DNA of 64,000 nucleotides from DATKMK01 sp035541895 (GCA_035541895.1 DATKMK010000021.1:62001-126000), one strand, 5' to 3'. Shown: positions 9,435-18,928, counted from the stretch's first letter. Notes: generated by a model not told the origin, from the sequence alone. Numbers and translations: made by a program.

Positions 9435-10606
9435 CCAAGACCGGCGCGAGGTTGGGTCGTGCGTTGCGCGAACGCCGTCAACGCGATGTCGACGTCCGCT
9501 TCCGAGTGCGTCGTCATCGTGGTGGCTCGCAGACGCGCGGTGCCCGGCGGTACGGTCGGCGGGCGAATGCCTTGCACGAAGACGCCGGCTTCGAGCAATC
9601 GCTCGCATAAGGTCATGGTCGCCGACGGCTCGCCGATCCAAACCGGAACGATCGGAGTGTCCGTCGCGGGAACGCGATAGCCGAGTTGACGCAACCCGCG
9701 ACTGAGCTGGCGTGCGCGCGCGAGCGTGCGCGCGCGACGTTCCGGCTCCGTCTCAACGATGGTCAGGGCCGCGGCGGCGGCCGCAACGATCGGCGGCGGC
9801 AGCGCCGTGGTGAAGATGAACGTGCGGGCGGTGTTGACGAGAAAGTCGATCACTCGCCGACTGCCGGCAACGAAGGCGCCGAAACCGCCGAGCGCTTTGC
9901 CGAGCGTTCCCATGTGCACCGTGACGGCGTCGGCAATTCCACACTGCTCGACCGCGCCGGAACCAGAATCGCCGAGCACGCCGGTGGCATGGGCTTCGTC
10001 GATCATGAGCATCGCGCCATGCCGCGCGGCCAGCGCGGCGATCTCGGACAACGGCGCGAGAGCGCCGTCCATGCTGAACACCGAGTCGGTGACAACCAGC
10101 TTGCGTCGTGCCGGCGTGCGGAGTGCGGCGTCGAGCGCCGCCGTATCGGCATGCGGATAGACGGCCAGCCGTGCACGCGAGAGACGGCACCCGTCGATGA
10201 TGCTGGCGTGATTGAGGGCGTCGCTGCACACCAGATCGCCGTCGCCGACCAGCGCGGCGATCACGCCGACGTTGGCATGATAGCCGGAATTGAAGAGCAG
10301 GGCGGCTTCGGTTCCTTTGAAGGCCGCCAGACGTTCTTCCAGCTCGCGATGGGCGCGCATGGATCCCGAGATCAACCGTGACGCGCCCGCGCCGAAACCG
10401 CCATCACGGGCGGCGCGGTTCGCCGCTTCAATGATCGCCGGATGATTGGCCAAGCCGAGATAGTTGTTGGAGCACAGCATGAGAACCCGCCGCTCGCCCA
10501 GGGTTACCCAGGGCTCCTGCGCCCCCGTGATCCACCGCAGCGATCGCCGCAGGCCGACCGCTTCGCGGTGCGCCAACTCCGCCGCCATCCAGTCCGTCGT
10601 GCTCAT
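9431..10606 (-). CDS. bioF: 8-amino-7-oxononanoate synthase
   Basis: 391 residues from the ATG at 10606; a GTG three codons upstream is possible. BioF condenses pimeloyl-ACP or pimeloyl-CoA with alanine to give KAPA. It is a PLP alpha-oxoamine synthase, with CSNNYLGLANHP near the N-terminus, the PLP-stacking His in LLFNSGYHANVG, the Asp in MLMIDEAHATGVLG and the Schiff-base Lys in GTLGKALGGFG. It is the first gene of the biotin group on this strand and is divergent from a TetR gene across 118 bases. No BirA-type palindrome was found in that gap, so regulation by biotin is not evident from the sequence. Confidence 0.95.
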   Translation of the reverse strand: MSTTDWMAAELAHREAVGLRRSLRWITGAQEPWVTLGERRVLMLCSNNYLGLANHPAIIEAANRAARDGGFGAGASRLISGSMRAHRELEERLAAFKGTEAALLFNSGYHANVGVIAALVGDGDLVCSDALNHASIIDGCRLSRARLAVYPHADTAALDAALRTPARRKLVVTDSVFSMDGALAPLSEIAALAARHGAMLMIDEAHATGVLGDSGSGAVEQCGIADAVTVHMGTLGKALGGFGAFVAGSRRVIDFLVNTARTFIFTTALPPPIVAAAAAALTIVETEPERRARTLARARQLSRGLRQLGYRVPATDTPIVPVWIGEPSATMTLCERLLEAGVFVQGIRPPTVPPGTARLRATTMTTHSEADVDIALTAFAQRTTQPRAGLG

Positions 10607-10685
10607 TCGTCGCACGCTTATGGCCTGTCGTCTGCCGAGTCAATTCGGCGCGTCGAGCGGCGGACGGCCCATCGCATCGGACCCG

Positions 10686-10725
10686 TTGACACGAAGCGTC
10701 GAACCGGCATACTAAACGTTCAGTA
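10686..10725 (+). promoter_or_regulatory. Promoter with overlapping TetR-type operator
   Basis: A consensus -35 TTGACA (10686-10691) is followed after 16 bases by CATACT (10708-10713, 4 of 6 to TATAAT). A 16-base inverted repeat, TACTAAACGTTCAGTA (10710-10725, 14 of 16 positions symmetric), covers the -10 and runs into the ATG of the TetR gene. Its position predicts autorepression by the adjacent regulator. Transcription would start about 5 bases before the ATG, implying a nearly leaderless mRNA, which agrees with the absence of a Shine-Dalgarno sequence. Confidence 0.6.
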
Positions 10726-11402
10726 TGGAGGCGACGGCGGCAAAACGTGGGGGCGAATCGCGGCAGGAACTGCTCGACGTCGCGATCGACTGCTTCGCGC
10801 GCTTCGGCTACCAGGCCACCTCGATCGATCGCATCGCCCGCGAAGCGGGCGTCACCAAGGGCGCGCTGTACTACCATTTCAAGGACAAGGCGGATCTGCT
10901 GTTCGCGGCGGTGAAGAGCCGGGTCGGGCAGTGGGAACGGCGGGTGATCGACGCGATGCGCCCGGTCCCGTCGTCGGGCGCGCGGCTGCGGCAGGTCGCG
11001 CAGGTATGTCTCGACCACGCGACCAAGAGCAATCATCGGCGCATGATCATCACTTTGATGGTCGAGGCGCTCGACACCAACGCCCCGATCTCGGCGGAGT
11101 TTCGCGCCATGATGCAGCGATTTCGCGAGTTCCTCGCAACGGTCGTCGCCGGCGGACAGCGCCACGGAGAATTTCGCAGCGATATCGACCCGGCCGTCGC
11201 GGCCGAGGTGTACGCCGGCGCGGTCATGGGTGCGGAGATTCAATACTATCAAGATCCGAACGCGATCTCGTTGCCGGCAACGCTCGACGCGTTTCTCGAT
11301 CAATACCTCGGATGGTTGTCGGCCGGCGTCAACCACCGTCAGTCCAACCATCGCCGCACGCGCCCAGCGAGGGCGCCGCGCGTGCGCGCGCACAGGAGTT
11401 GA
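10725..11402 (+). CDS. TetR-family transcriptional regulator
   Basis: 225 residues. The N-terminal ~60 residues hold a TetR helix-turn-helix, with the recognition segment containing IAREAGVTKGALYYHF, followed by a helical ligand-binding domain with a TetR_C-like end. It lies 2 bases upstream of an acyl-CoA dehydrogenase gene, so it is probably co-transcribed with the two dehydrogenases. Regulators in this position usually sense acyl-CoA esters. The palindrome over its own promoter and start codon argues for autoregulation. The ligand cannot be told from sequence. Confidence 0.88.
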   Translation: MEATAAKRGGESRQELLDVAIDCFARFGYQATSIDRIAREAGVTKGALYYHFKDKADLLFAAVKSRVGQWERRVIDAMRPVPSSGARLRQVAQVCLDHATKSNHRRMIITLMVEALDTNAPISAEFRAMMQRFREFLATVVAGGQRHGEFRSDIDPAVAAEVYAGAVMGAEIQYYQDPNAISLPATLDAFLDQYLGWLSAGVNHRQSNHRRTRPARAPRVRAHRS

Positions 11403-11404
11403 CT

Positions 11405-12490
11405 ATGGTCAGTTTCCAACCCAGTGAGGAGCAGCAACTGATCCGCGATACCGTGGCGAGCTTCGCCGCCGAGCAGATTCGGCCGGCGGCGCACGAGGCC
11501 GACGAAACCGGCGCGGTGCCGAGCGCGCTCGTGCAACAAGCCTGGGAGCTGGGCCTGGTGCAGAGCACGATTCCCGAGGCGTTCGGCGGCGCCGGCGAAG
11601 CGATCTCGGCGGTCAGCGGCGGGCTGGTCGCCGAAGAACTCGCCTGGGGTGATCTCTCGATTGCGATGCATCTGCTCGCGCCGCGGCTGCTGCTCTATCC
11701 GGTGATCTTGTTCGGCACGCCCGAACAGCAACAGCAGATCTTGCCGGCCTTCGGCAGCCCCGACTTTCGTGCGGCGACCGCCGCGGTCATGGAGCCGCGC
11801 TTCGGCTTCGACCTGGCGGAGCTGGGGACCACCGCGCGGCGTAAGAACGGCACCTACACGATTACCGGCAACAAGTGCTTCGTGCCGCTCGGCGGCAGCG
11901 CCGAGCAGATCCTCGCGTACGCGCGCGACGAAGACGGCCGAGTCGGAGCGTACCTCATCAACAAGGGCGCCGCTGGGGTGGCGCGCGTCGAGCGCGAGCA
12001 GAACATGGGGCTCAAGGCGCTGGAAACCGACGAGATCGACTTCAGCGACTGCGCGGTGCCCGCCGCCGCTCGCATCGCGGGCGATTTTCCGGCGCTCATG
12101 AATCGCTCGCGGGTGGCGTTGGCGGCGATGGCGGTCGGGGTGGCGCGCGCGGCGTTCGAGTACGCGCGCGACTACGCCAAGGACCGCAAGGCGTTCGGCG
12201 TCGCGATCGCTCAGAAACAAGCGATCGCCTTCATGCTGGCGGAGATGGCCACCGAGATCGACGCCGCGCGGCTTCTGACGTGGGAGGCCGCGTGGGTGAT
12301 TGATCGCGGGCAAGACGCCACGCGCGAAGCCGTGCTCGCCCAGCGGTACGCGGCCAACATGGTGATGAAGGTCACCGACAATGCCGTGCAAGTGCTCGGC
12401 GGCCACGGCTACATTCGCGAGCACCCGGTTGAACTGTGGGCCCGCAATGGCCGCGGCTTTGCGACGTTCGAGGGTATGGCGATCGTGTAG
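11405..12490 (+). CDS. Acyl-CoA dehydrogenase family protein (short C-terminus)
   Basis: 361 residues from the ATG at 11405, preceded by AGGAG; in-frame starts far upstream would overlap the TetR gene. FAD-dependent alpha,beta-dehydrogenation of acyl-CoA is the family reaction. The usual N-terminal helical domain, the beta-barrel middle (about 125-230) and the C-terminal helical bundle are present, with the VLGGHGYIREHPVE segment near the end. The protein stops shortly after FEGM, where the catalytic Glu lies, so it lacks the usual 15-20 residues after the active-site loop. It is followed 39 bases downstream by a second, longer acyl-CoA dehydrogenase. The pair may form a heteromeric enzyme as seen for steroid-degrading FadE pairs; this is inference. 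Confidence 0.9.
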   Translation: MVSFQPSEEQQLIRDTVASFAAEQIRPAAHEADETGAVPSALVQQAWELGLVQSTIPEAFGGAGEAISAVSGGLVAEELAWGDLSIAMHLLAPRLLLYPVILFGTPEQQQQILPAFGSPDFRAATAAVMEPRFGFDLAELGTTARRKNGTYTITGNKCFVPLGGSAEQILAYARDEDGRVGAYLINKGAAGVARVEREQNMGLKALETDEIDFSDCAVPAAARIAGDFPALMNRSRVALAAMAVGVARAAFEYARDYAKDRKAFGVAIAQKQAIAFMLAEMATEIDAARLLTWEAAWVIDRGQDATREAVLAQRYAANMVMKVTDNAVQVLGGHGYIREHPVELWARNGRGFATFEGMAIV

Positions 12491-12529
12491 TCGGTCCCCC
12501 GACAAATTGGATGCGAATCGGAGGCAGCC

Positions 12530-13753
12530 ATGATTGATTTCGAACTTTCTCCTGACATCGTCCGCAATCGCGACATGATTCACATGCTCGCCGAATCGTC
12601 GATGCGCCCGATTTCACGCGAGTACGACGAACGCGAGCATGACAAGCCGATGGAGTTCTTCGACATGATGTGGAACGCGTCGAAGATGAACCCGGTCAAC
12701 ATCGGCGGCGACGGCAAAGGCGCCAAGAAAGACCTCCCGCCGACGCGTAGCCTTGGCTCGGCGGTGACGATCGAAGAGCTGTCGTGGGGCGACGCGGGGC
12801 TCTACCTGAGCATTCCCAATCCCGGCCTCGGCGGCGCGGCGGTCATGGCGGCCGGCACACCCGAGCAGAAGGAACGGTTCCTCGCGCGCTTCAAGGAGGG
12901 CGCGCCGAAGTGGGGCGCGATGGCGATCACCGAGCCGGGTTGCGGCTCCGACTCGGCGGCGATCACCACCACCGCCGTACGGGACGGCGATCACTGGGTA
13001 TTGAACGGCACGAAGATCTTCTGCACCAGCGGGTGGATGGCGGTCGAGAAATCCGAAGGGTTCGTCGTCGTGTGGGCGACAGTCGACAAGTCCGCCGGGC
13101 GCGCCGGGATCAAGGCCTTCGTCGTCGATCATCACACTCCCGGCATGACGGTCACCGGTTTGGAAAAGAAGATGGGCATCCGTGCCTCGGATACCGCCAC
13201 CATCGTACTCGAAGACTGTCGCATTCCGCTCAACAACATTTTGGGCAGCCCCGAAGTGAAGAAGACCACCGAGGGCTTCAAGGGCGTGATGGCGACCTTC
13301 GACTCTACGCGTCCAATCGTCGCTGCCAGCGCGCTCGGAATCGGTCGCGCGGCGCTCGACTACACCCGTGGGGCGCTCGAGCAAGCCGGCGTCAAAATCC
13401 GTTACGGCGCGCCGGCGCACAAACTGACCGCGCTCGAGCGCGACTTCATGGACATGGAGGCCAATCTGCAGGCCGCGCGCCTGCTCACGTGGCGGGCGTG
13501 CTGGATGATGGATCAGGGCATGCACAACAGCCTCGAGGCGTCGATGTGCAAGGCCAAGGCGGGCTTGGCGGTCACGCAGGTCACACAAAAGGCGGTGGAG
13601 TTGCTCGGCCCACTCGGCTACTCGCGCAAGATCTTGCTGGAGAAGTGGATGCGCGACGCGAAGATCAACGACATCTTCGAAGGCACGCAACAGATCAACC
13701 TCCTGATCATTGCGCGCCGCATCCTCGGATACTCCAGCAAAGAATTGAGTTGA
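12530..13753 (+). CDS. Acyl-CoA dehydrogenase
   Basis: 407 residues with GGAGG ahead of the ATG. Features of the family include the FAD/substrate loop around WGAMAITEPGCGSDSAAI (about 128-145), the DRKAF-region helix equivalents, and a complete C-terminus with IFEGTQQINLLIIARRILG, in which the Glu is the expected catalytic base. It follows the shorter paralogue by 39 bases in the TetR-led operon and is closed by a perfect hairpin 12 bases after its stop. The chain length or ring specificity of the substrate cannot be told. Confidence 0.93.
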   Translation: MIDFELSPDIVRNRDMIHMLAESSMRPISREYDEREHDKPMEFFDMMWNASKMNPVNIGGDGKGAKKDLPPTRSLGSAVTIEELSWGDAGLYLSIPNPGLGGAAVMAAGTPEQKERFLARFKEGAPKWGAMAITEPGCGSDSAAITTTAVRDGDHWVLNGTKIFCTSGWMAVEKSEGFVVVWATVDKSAGRAGIKAFVVDHHTPGMTVTGLEKKMGIRASDTATIVLEDCRIPLNNILGSPEVKKTTEGFKGVMATFDSTRPIVAASALGIGRAALDYTRGALEQAGVKIRYGAPAHKLTALERDFMDMEANLQAARLLTWRACWMMDQGMHNSLEASMCKAKAGLAVTQVTQKAVELLGPLGYSRKILLEKWMRDAKINDIFEGTQQINLLIIARRILGYSSKELS

Positions 13754-13765
13754 GCCCGGGCGTTT

Positions 13766-13792
13766 CGGTAGTCGGCTGCGCGCCGACTACCG
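13766..13792. terminator. Perfect 11-bp hairpin between convergent genes
   Basis: CGGTAGTCGGC (13766-13776), loop TGCGC, then the exact reverse complement (13782-13792). It lies 12 bases after the acyl-CoA dehydrogenase stop and spans the stop codon of the convergent sensor kinase (13787-13789). There is no clear U-tract on either side. The position at a convergence favours a bidirectional transcription end or mRNA 3'-end stabiliser. Confidence 0.6.
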
Positions 13793-16700
13793 GCGGCGGG
13801 CGGCGTCGTCGGTCAACTGCCCGGCGTTCGGAGAGGCGTCGGCCGGCACCCAAATCCGGAAGGTCGAGCCGCGATTGACTTCGCTGTCCACGCTGATGGT
13901 CCCACCCAGCATGTCGAGCAAGCGGCGCGTGACGTAGAGTCCCAATCCCGCCCCGCCGTAACGGCGCGTCGAGGAGCTGTCCCCCTGACGGAACGGCTCG
14001 AAGATTACCGGTAACGCTTCCGGCGCAATACCGATGCCGGTATCGGCGACGTCGATCTCCACGCCGCCGTTGCGAGCCGCCGCCCGGAGTCGGATCTTTC
14101 CCTTGGGAGTGAACTTGACCGCGTTGGCCAACACGTTCTTCACTGCCACCTTGAGCTTGACCGGATCGGTGCGCAATTGCGGCAATTCGGCCGGGACCTC
14201 TGCGCTATACGTCACGCTTGGATTGGGTTGCAGTTCGCGAATTTCGCGACTCGCCTCATCGAGCAAGTCCTGCAGGCGCGTGTTCGACAGCTCGATCGGC
14301 AGCCGCCCCGATTCGAGCCGGCTGAGATCGAGGGTGGCGTTGATCATCTCGAGCAGTTCACGCGCACTACGGTCGGCACGCTCCAGGCGCGTGGCCTGCT
14401 CCGGGGTGAGCGTGCCGAATGCGCCGTCGAGCAGCAGCTCGTTGTATCCAATGATGATGTTCAACGGGGTGCGCAGCTCGTGCGACATGGTGGCGACGAA
14501 ATCCGACTTGAGTCGATTGGCGCGCTCCAACTCCTCGACGAGGCGCGCGTTGGTGACCGCGACTGACGCGAGTTGGCCGATGCCGCGCGCGATGCGTTCT
14601 TGTTCGAGCGTGAAGGGCCCTCGCTTGCCTCGATAGCTTGCCACGTGGACGCCGAAGATCTCGGCGCCCCGCCGCAGCGGCACGTACACGGCGGCGGTCT
14701 CGCCGAAGCGGCTCGGGTGATATCCCGGCAGCGCAAACGAGGGTTTGTCCATGACGACCTGCGCGACACCACGCTCATGCAACCGGTCCAACAGCCGTTC
14801 GATCCGGCTGCGCGGAATCGTCAGCACGCGCAACGCCTCCCGGTGTTCGGTGGAGAGCCCAAAAGTGGCGGCGACCACGAACGTCTCGTGCTCGGGCTGC
14901 CACAGCATGGTGTGGCTGGCATCGCATCCGATGGCGGCCGCCGTGAGGTGGCAGAGCCGGTCCATCAACACCGGCAAGTCGAGGGACGCGATCAGCTCTT
15001 GACCGACGCGTGCGAGGGCTCCCGAGACCGCGGCCTCGGCTTCCAACGCGGCGTACAGTTCGGTGGACTCCATCGCCACGGCAAGTTGTCGCGCGATGGC
15101 ATCGAGGAACTCGACCTTCCGGGCATCAAACCGCTGGGTGCGATCTGACGTAACGGTGACCAGCACGCCGACGTGGCGGTCGCGCACGCGCAGCGGCACC
15201 GCGGCGAGCCCGCCGATGTGAAAGCGCTCGCGCAGCGCGAGCGGAAGCCACGGCTGCTGTTCAACATCATTGACGATCAGCGAACGTTCCGCGCGCAAGG
15301 CGCGGCCAAAGGCGTTCTCGGGGCCCGCCAGCGCTTCGAGTTCCGCCACCATCTGCTTCGGCACCGCCCAGTTGGAAATGACTCGAAACGCCTGTTGCGG
15401 ATGGTCCCACCAGAAGGTCAACACGCCGTCACACGGCAGCACCTGGGCGGTACGCCGCTGCACCCGCGCGAGCAATTCCGATTGGTCGAGGGTGCCGCTG
15501 ATGTCCCGCGCGACCTCCAACAGCGCCGTCTTCTCCGCTTCGCCCCGCCGGCGCTCGGTAATGTCGCGGGCGATCGCGTCGATCGCGATGGGCCTGCCGT
15601 CTTTGTACTGCGTGCTGGCGCTGACTTCGAGCGCGATCCGCTGCCCGTCCTTACCGAAGATGTCCAATTCGAACGCCGGCGTCTTCTCACCCTGCAGTTG
15701 GCGGCGAAACGCGTCCAGCGCATACGCGCGTTGGTCGGGCGCCACCACCGAGCCGAAGTTCATCGACAACGCCTCGTCGAGAGAGTATCCGGTCAACCAC
15801 AGCGCGGCCCGATTGACTGCAGTGATGCGCCCCGCCGGATCTATCGTGATGATGATGTCCTGTGCGTCTTCAATCAGGTGACGGTGACGAGTCTCACTCC
15901 GGCGGAGAACCTCTTCAATCCGCTTGCGCTCGGTAATATCCGACGCGATCCCCAACGTGGCAGGTTCTCCGTTGATGACGACGTTGGTGGCGGTCGCCTC
16001 GATCCAGCGCTCCTCGCCGGCCTTGGTGAGAATCTTCACTTCGGCCGGCCCGGTGGAGACCTCACCGTTCAGCCGTGCGTGCTGGCGGGCGAGCGCAGCG
16101 GCGCGGAAGTCTGGGTGTATGACGTCCCAGAAATTCATCGCCTGCATCTCATCGGGTGAGTACCCGGTGATCGTCGAGGTAGCGGGATTGGCGTAACGAA
16201 AGGTGCGGCCTTGGATGAAGATTGCGGCGGTGGCGGTCTCGGCGACCGCGCGGAAGCGGGCCTCGCTCTCATGCAGCGCGTCCTCGGCGCGCTTGCGCTC
16301 CGTGATGTCGCGCGCGATGCCGAACAGACCGATGGCCCGGCCTTGCGGGTCACGATAGACGCCTTTGGTGGACAAATAGATGCGGGTGGTGCCGTCGACC
16401 ACCACGACCTCTTCGTAGGTTTGGGTCTCGCCGGTCGCGATGACCCGCCGATCGCCGTCGCGGACGCGCTGCGCGCTCTCGGAGGGAAAGAAGGCGGCGT
16501 CGTCGTGTCCCAGAATTTCCTCCGGTCGCCGACCGATGACGCGGGCACCGGCGCTGTTGATCATGAGGTAGCGACCATCGAGGTCCTTCACGAACACGGC
16601 GTCGGTGGTTCCTTCGATGATGGAGTGCACGAGGGCGAGGCTGTGGCGCAACTCGCGCTCGGCGGTTTTGCGCTCGGTAATGTCTTGCGCGGCGCCGAGG

Positions 16701-17857
16701 AAGCGGAGGACGCGTGTGTGTGTCGAGTCCCACTCGGGCCGTGCGTAGTTGCGAAGCCACCGCGGGTTCCCGTTGCGACCGTGGATGCGGAACTCGCACA
16801 CGTCGTCGTGACCCGCCAACAGGCGATCGCGATGCGCCAGGAGCAGCGGCAGGTCTTCGGCAACAATGTGGCCGGGCCACGTGTCGCTGTCGCGCAGTTG
16901 CGCCAACGTCGATCCGGTGACGGCGGTGAACGCGCCCGTGGCCCACTCGAATTGCAATCGCCCGTCGGGATGGATCGCGGCGGCGTACGCAAAATCCGAT
17001 GTCAGCTCGGACACCGAGCGATAGCGTGCCTCCGATTCCTGCAGCGCTTGTTCGGCGGTTCGGCGCTCGGTGATTTCTTGCGCCGCGCCGTGGATGCGCA
17101 CGACGTGGGCATCCGTTGCGCTCCATACCGGCCGCGCGACGATGTGGTACCAGCGAACACTCCCGCCCTTGGCGACGATACGCGCGTCGACGGCGGCTTG
17201 CTCGCCCGCGAGCAGCCGGGCGATGGCGGCGCCGACGTTCGCGCGATCGTCGGTGTGCACGATCGCGAGGAGCCCGCCGCGCGCCTCGACCTCCTCCGGC
17301 GAGTACCCGGCGACCGGGACGTCGCGCCCCAAACGCTCGCGGACGAGACGGCCGTCGGCCTCGACCCGGAAGGTGAACGGATAGTCGGACGTGAGCTCGA
17401 GCAGGATGCGGTAACGCTCATCGACCAGACTCGACCGCGCCCCGGCATCGTCGATCGTACCGCCACCGTGATCGAGACTCTCACAAATGGCGGGCGTCAG
17501 CCGGCCGAGATCCGCTTTGGTGACATAGTTGTCGAAGCCGCTTTTGATCGCGGAGACGGCGGTGGCGGTGCTGTCGATGTCGGTGATCAAGATCACGGGG
17601 CACCGCGGTCGACGGGCCTTTACATCGCGCAACAGTGCCAGAGCAGTGGTCCACCGCACTCGGTACTCGCACGCGACCAGGTCAAACGCCTGCGCGCCCA
17701 GGACGGTGAGCCACTGACTGGCGTCGTTGACGTGGACGATCTCGCAGTCGGGAAATTCGCGACGGAGAACCGCACCGATGCGCGCGACCGCTTCGGGATC
17801 GTCGTCGGCGAGCACGACGCGACGCAACGTAAGTGGAGCCGCAGTGGCCGATTGCAT
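13787..17857 (-). CDS. Giant hybrid sensor histidine kinase (receiver-like, 5 PAS, 2 GAF, HisKA, HATPase)
   Basis: 1356 residues from the ATG at 17857; the frame is open to 17986, but upstream residues look non-coding. Domain order is a receiver-like domain (about 10-125), five PAS/PAC modules each ending in a DITER-type linker (about 150-780), and two GAF domains (about 790-1100). A HisKA dimerisation domain follows, with the phospho-accepting His in MSHELRTPLN (His near 1126), then HATPase_c with the N box VKNVLANAVKF, G1 DTGIGI and G2 GGAGLGLYV. No membrane segment is seen, so it is a cytosolic multi-signal sensor. In the receiver the acidic pair and Lys (NYVTKAD) are kept, but the phosphorylated Asp is Glu (VACEYRV), so normal phosphorelay to this domain is unlikely. 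It is probably the last gene of the kinase/rsmH group. No cognate response regulator is adjacent. Confidence 0.9.
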   Translation of the reverse strand: MQSATAAPLTLRRVVLADDDPEAVARIGAVLRREFPDCEIVHVNDASQWLTVLGAQAFDLVACEYRVRWTTALALLRDVKARRPRCPVILITDIDSTATAVSAIKSGFDNYVTKADLGRLTPAICESLDHGGGTIDDAGARSSLVDERYRILLELTSDYPFTFRVEADGRLVRERLGRDVPVAGYSPEEVEARGGLLAIVHTDDRANVGAAIARLLAGEQAAVDARIVAKGGSVRWYHIVARPVWSATDAHVVRIHGAAQEITERRTAEQALQESEARYRSVSELTSDFAYAAAIHPDGRLQFEWATGAFTAVTGSTLAQLRDSDTWPGHIVAEDLPLLLAHRDRLLAGHDDVCEFRIHGRNGNPRWLRNYARPEWDSTHTRVLRFLGAAQDITERKTAERELRHSLALVHSIIEGTTDAVFVKDLDGRYLMINSAGARVIGRRPEEILGHDDAAFFPSESAQRVRDGDRRVIATGETQTYEEVVVVDGTTRIYLSTKGVYRDPQGRAIGLFGIARDITERKRAEDALHESEARFRAVAETATAAIFIQGRTFRYANPATSTITGYSPDEMQAMNFWDVIHPDFRAAALARQHARLNGEVSTGPAEVKILTKAGEERWIEATATNVVINGEPATLGIASDITERKRIEEVLRRSETRHRHLIEDAQDIIITIDPAGRITAVNRAALWLTGYSLDEALSMNFGSVVAPDQRAYALDAFRRQLQGEKTPAFELDIFGKDGQRIALEVSASTQYKDGRPIAIDAIARDITERRRGEAEKTALLEVARDISGTLDQSELLARVQRRTAQVLPCDGVLTFWWDHPQQAFRVISNWAVPKQMVAELEALAGPENAFGRALRAERSLIVNDVEQQPWLPLALRERFHIGGLAAVPLRVRDRHVGVLVTVTSDRTQRFDARKVEFLDAIARQLAVAMESTELYAALEAEAAVSGALARVGQELIASLDLPVLMDRLCHLTAAAIGCDASHTMLWQPEHETFVVAATFGLSTEHREALRVLTIPRSRIERLLDRLHERGVAQVVMDKPSFALPGYHPSRFGETAAVYVPLRRGAEIFGVHVASYRGKRGPFTLEQERIARGIGQLASVAVTNARLVEELERANRLKSDFVATMSHELRTPLNIIIGYNELLLDGAFGTLTPEQATRLERADRSARELLEMINATLDLSRLESGRLPIELSNTRLQDLLDEASREIRELQPNPSVTYSAEVPAELPQLRTDPVKLKVAVKNVLANAVKFTPKGKIRLRAAARNGGVEIDVADTGIGIAPEALPVIFEPFRQGDSSSTRRYGGAGLGLYVTRRLLDMLGGTISVDSEVNRGSTFRIWVPADASPNAGQLTDDAARRR

Positions 17858-18025
17858 GACCCGCCTCGTCTCACCAGCCGCCGATGAACCGTCGATCCCC
17901 TCTTGGATTGCTCCAACGATTGGGCATCGGATGGGCGGGGACAATGGCGCAGCAACAGAGTATTGCCACTGCACCGCTGTGGTCAAGCACCAATTTTACG
18001 CTTGGCGGCGGAATCGGCGAAGCAG

Positions 18026-18928
18026 CTAGCGTTTCTCGGCAACCCTCAATTTAGCGCTGGCGGCGCGCGAATTGGCGGTAATCTCTCGCTCCGACGGCCT
18101 GACCGGGCGTTTGGTGAGCACGTCGAGTCGCCCTGCCGCGCGCTCGGCGACGAAGAATTGTTTGACCAGGCGGTCTTCAAGCGAATGAAAGGCGATGACC
18201 GCCAGACGACCGCCGGGCCGAAGGACCGACACCGCTTGCGGGAGCACGCGGCGGATCGCCTCGAGTTCATCGTTCACCGCGATGCGTAACGCTTGGAAGA
18301 TGCGCGCCGCAGAGCGGGCGGCGCGCCAGCGCACGCGTGCCGGCAGTGCGGCAGTGACGACGTCGAGGAGTTGGGTGGTCGTCATGATCGGCGCTCGCTC
18401 GCGCTCGAACAGAATTCGACCGGCGATCCGTCCGGCGAAGCGTTCCTCACCGAAATCACGGAAGATCGCGGCCAATTCATCAACGGCACGGGTGCGGATG
18501 ATGTCGGCGGCGGTCTCCAACGACGTATCCGCGGGGTCGAAGCGCATGTCGAGCGGCTCGGTGCGCGCGAAGCTGAAACCGCGGCCGCTGAGGTCGAAGT
18601 GGTACGAACTGAGTCCGAGATCGAGCAGCACCCCGTCGACCGGACCGAAGCGCTGCGCATCGACGAGGGCCGACAAGTCGGCGAAGCTCGCGGTGACGAG
18701 TACGAGGCGACCCGCGTCGATGCAGGCTGCGAGTCGCTCGCGCACGCCCGTGAGCAGGGTCGCGTCACGGTCCACGCCGAGCACCCGACCATCGGGGGCG
18801 CTGTGCGCCAAGATCGCTGCGCTGTGCCCACCGCCGTCGATGGTCGCGTCCACAAACCGCCCGCCCGGGCCGCGAACCAGATACGCGACCACTTCGTCGA
18901 GCAGGACGGGTTGGTGCACAGGGTTCAT
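18026..18928 (-). CDS. rsmH: 16S rRNA (cytosine(1402)-N4)-methyltransferase
   Basis: 300 residues, the normal length. RsmH methylates N4 of C1402 in the ribosomal P site, using SAM. The N-terminal HQPVLLDEVV motif, the SAM-binding motif FVDATIDGGGHS and the DGVLLDLGLSSY segment are diagnostic, and the C-terminus ends in the usual basic RAASAKLRVAEKR. In most bacteria this gene (mraW) follows mraZ in the division/cell-wall cluster with ftsL and ftsI. Here none of those genes is present. Instead its ATG overlaps the stop of a sensor kinase by four bases (ATGA, 18925-18928), and another kinase follows 168 bases downstream. Confidence 0.95.
   Translation of the reverse strand: MNPVHQPVLLDEVVAYLVRGPGGRFVDATIDGGGHSAAILAHSAPDGRVLGVDRDATLLTGVRERLAACIDAGRLVLVTASFADLSALVDAQRFGPVDGVLLDLGLSSYHFDLSGRGFSFARTEPLDMRFDPADTSLETAADIIRTRAVDELAAIFRDFGEERFAGRIAGRILFERERAPIMTTTQLLDVVTAALPARVRWRAARSAARIFQALRIAVNDELEAIRRVLPQAVSVLRPGGRLAVIAFHSLEDRLVKQFFVAERAAGRLDVLTKRPVRPSEREITANSRAASAKLRVAEKR

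Noticed and set aside
16211..17887. 558-residue open frame on the plus strand over the large kinase
   Set aside because: It lies antisense to a gene with continuous domain matches and has no recognisable domain; such long shadow frames are normal in GC-rich DNA.
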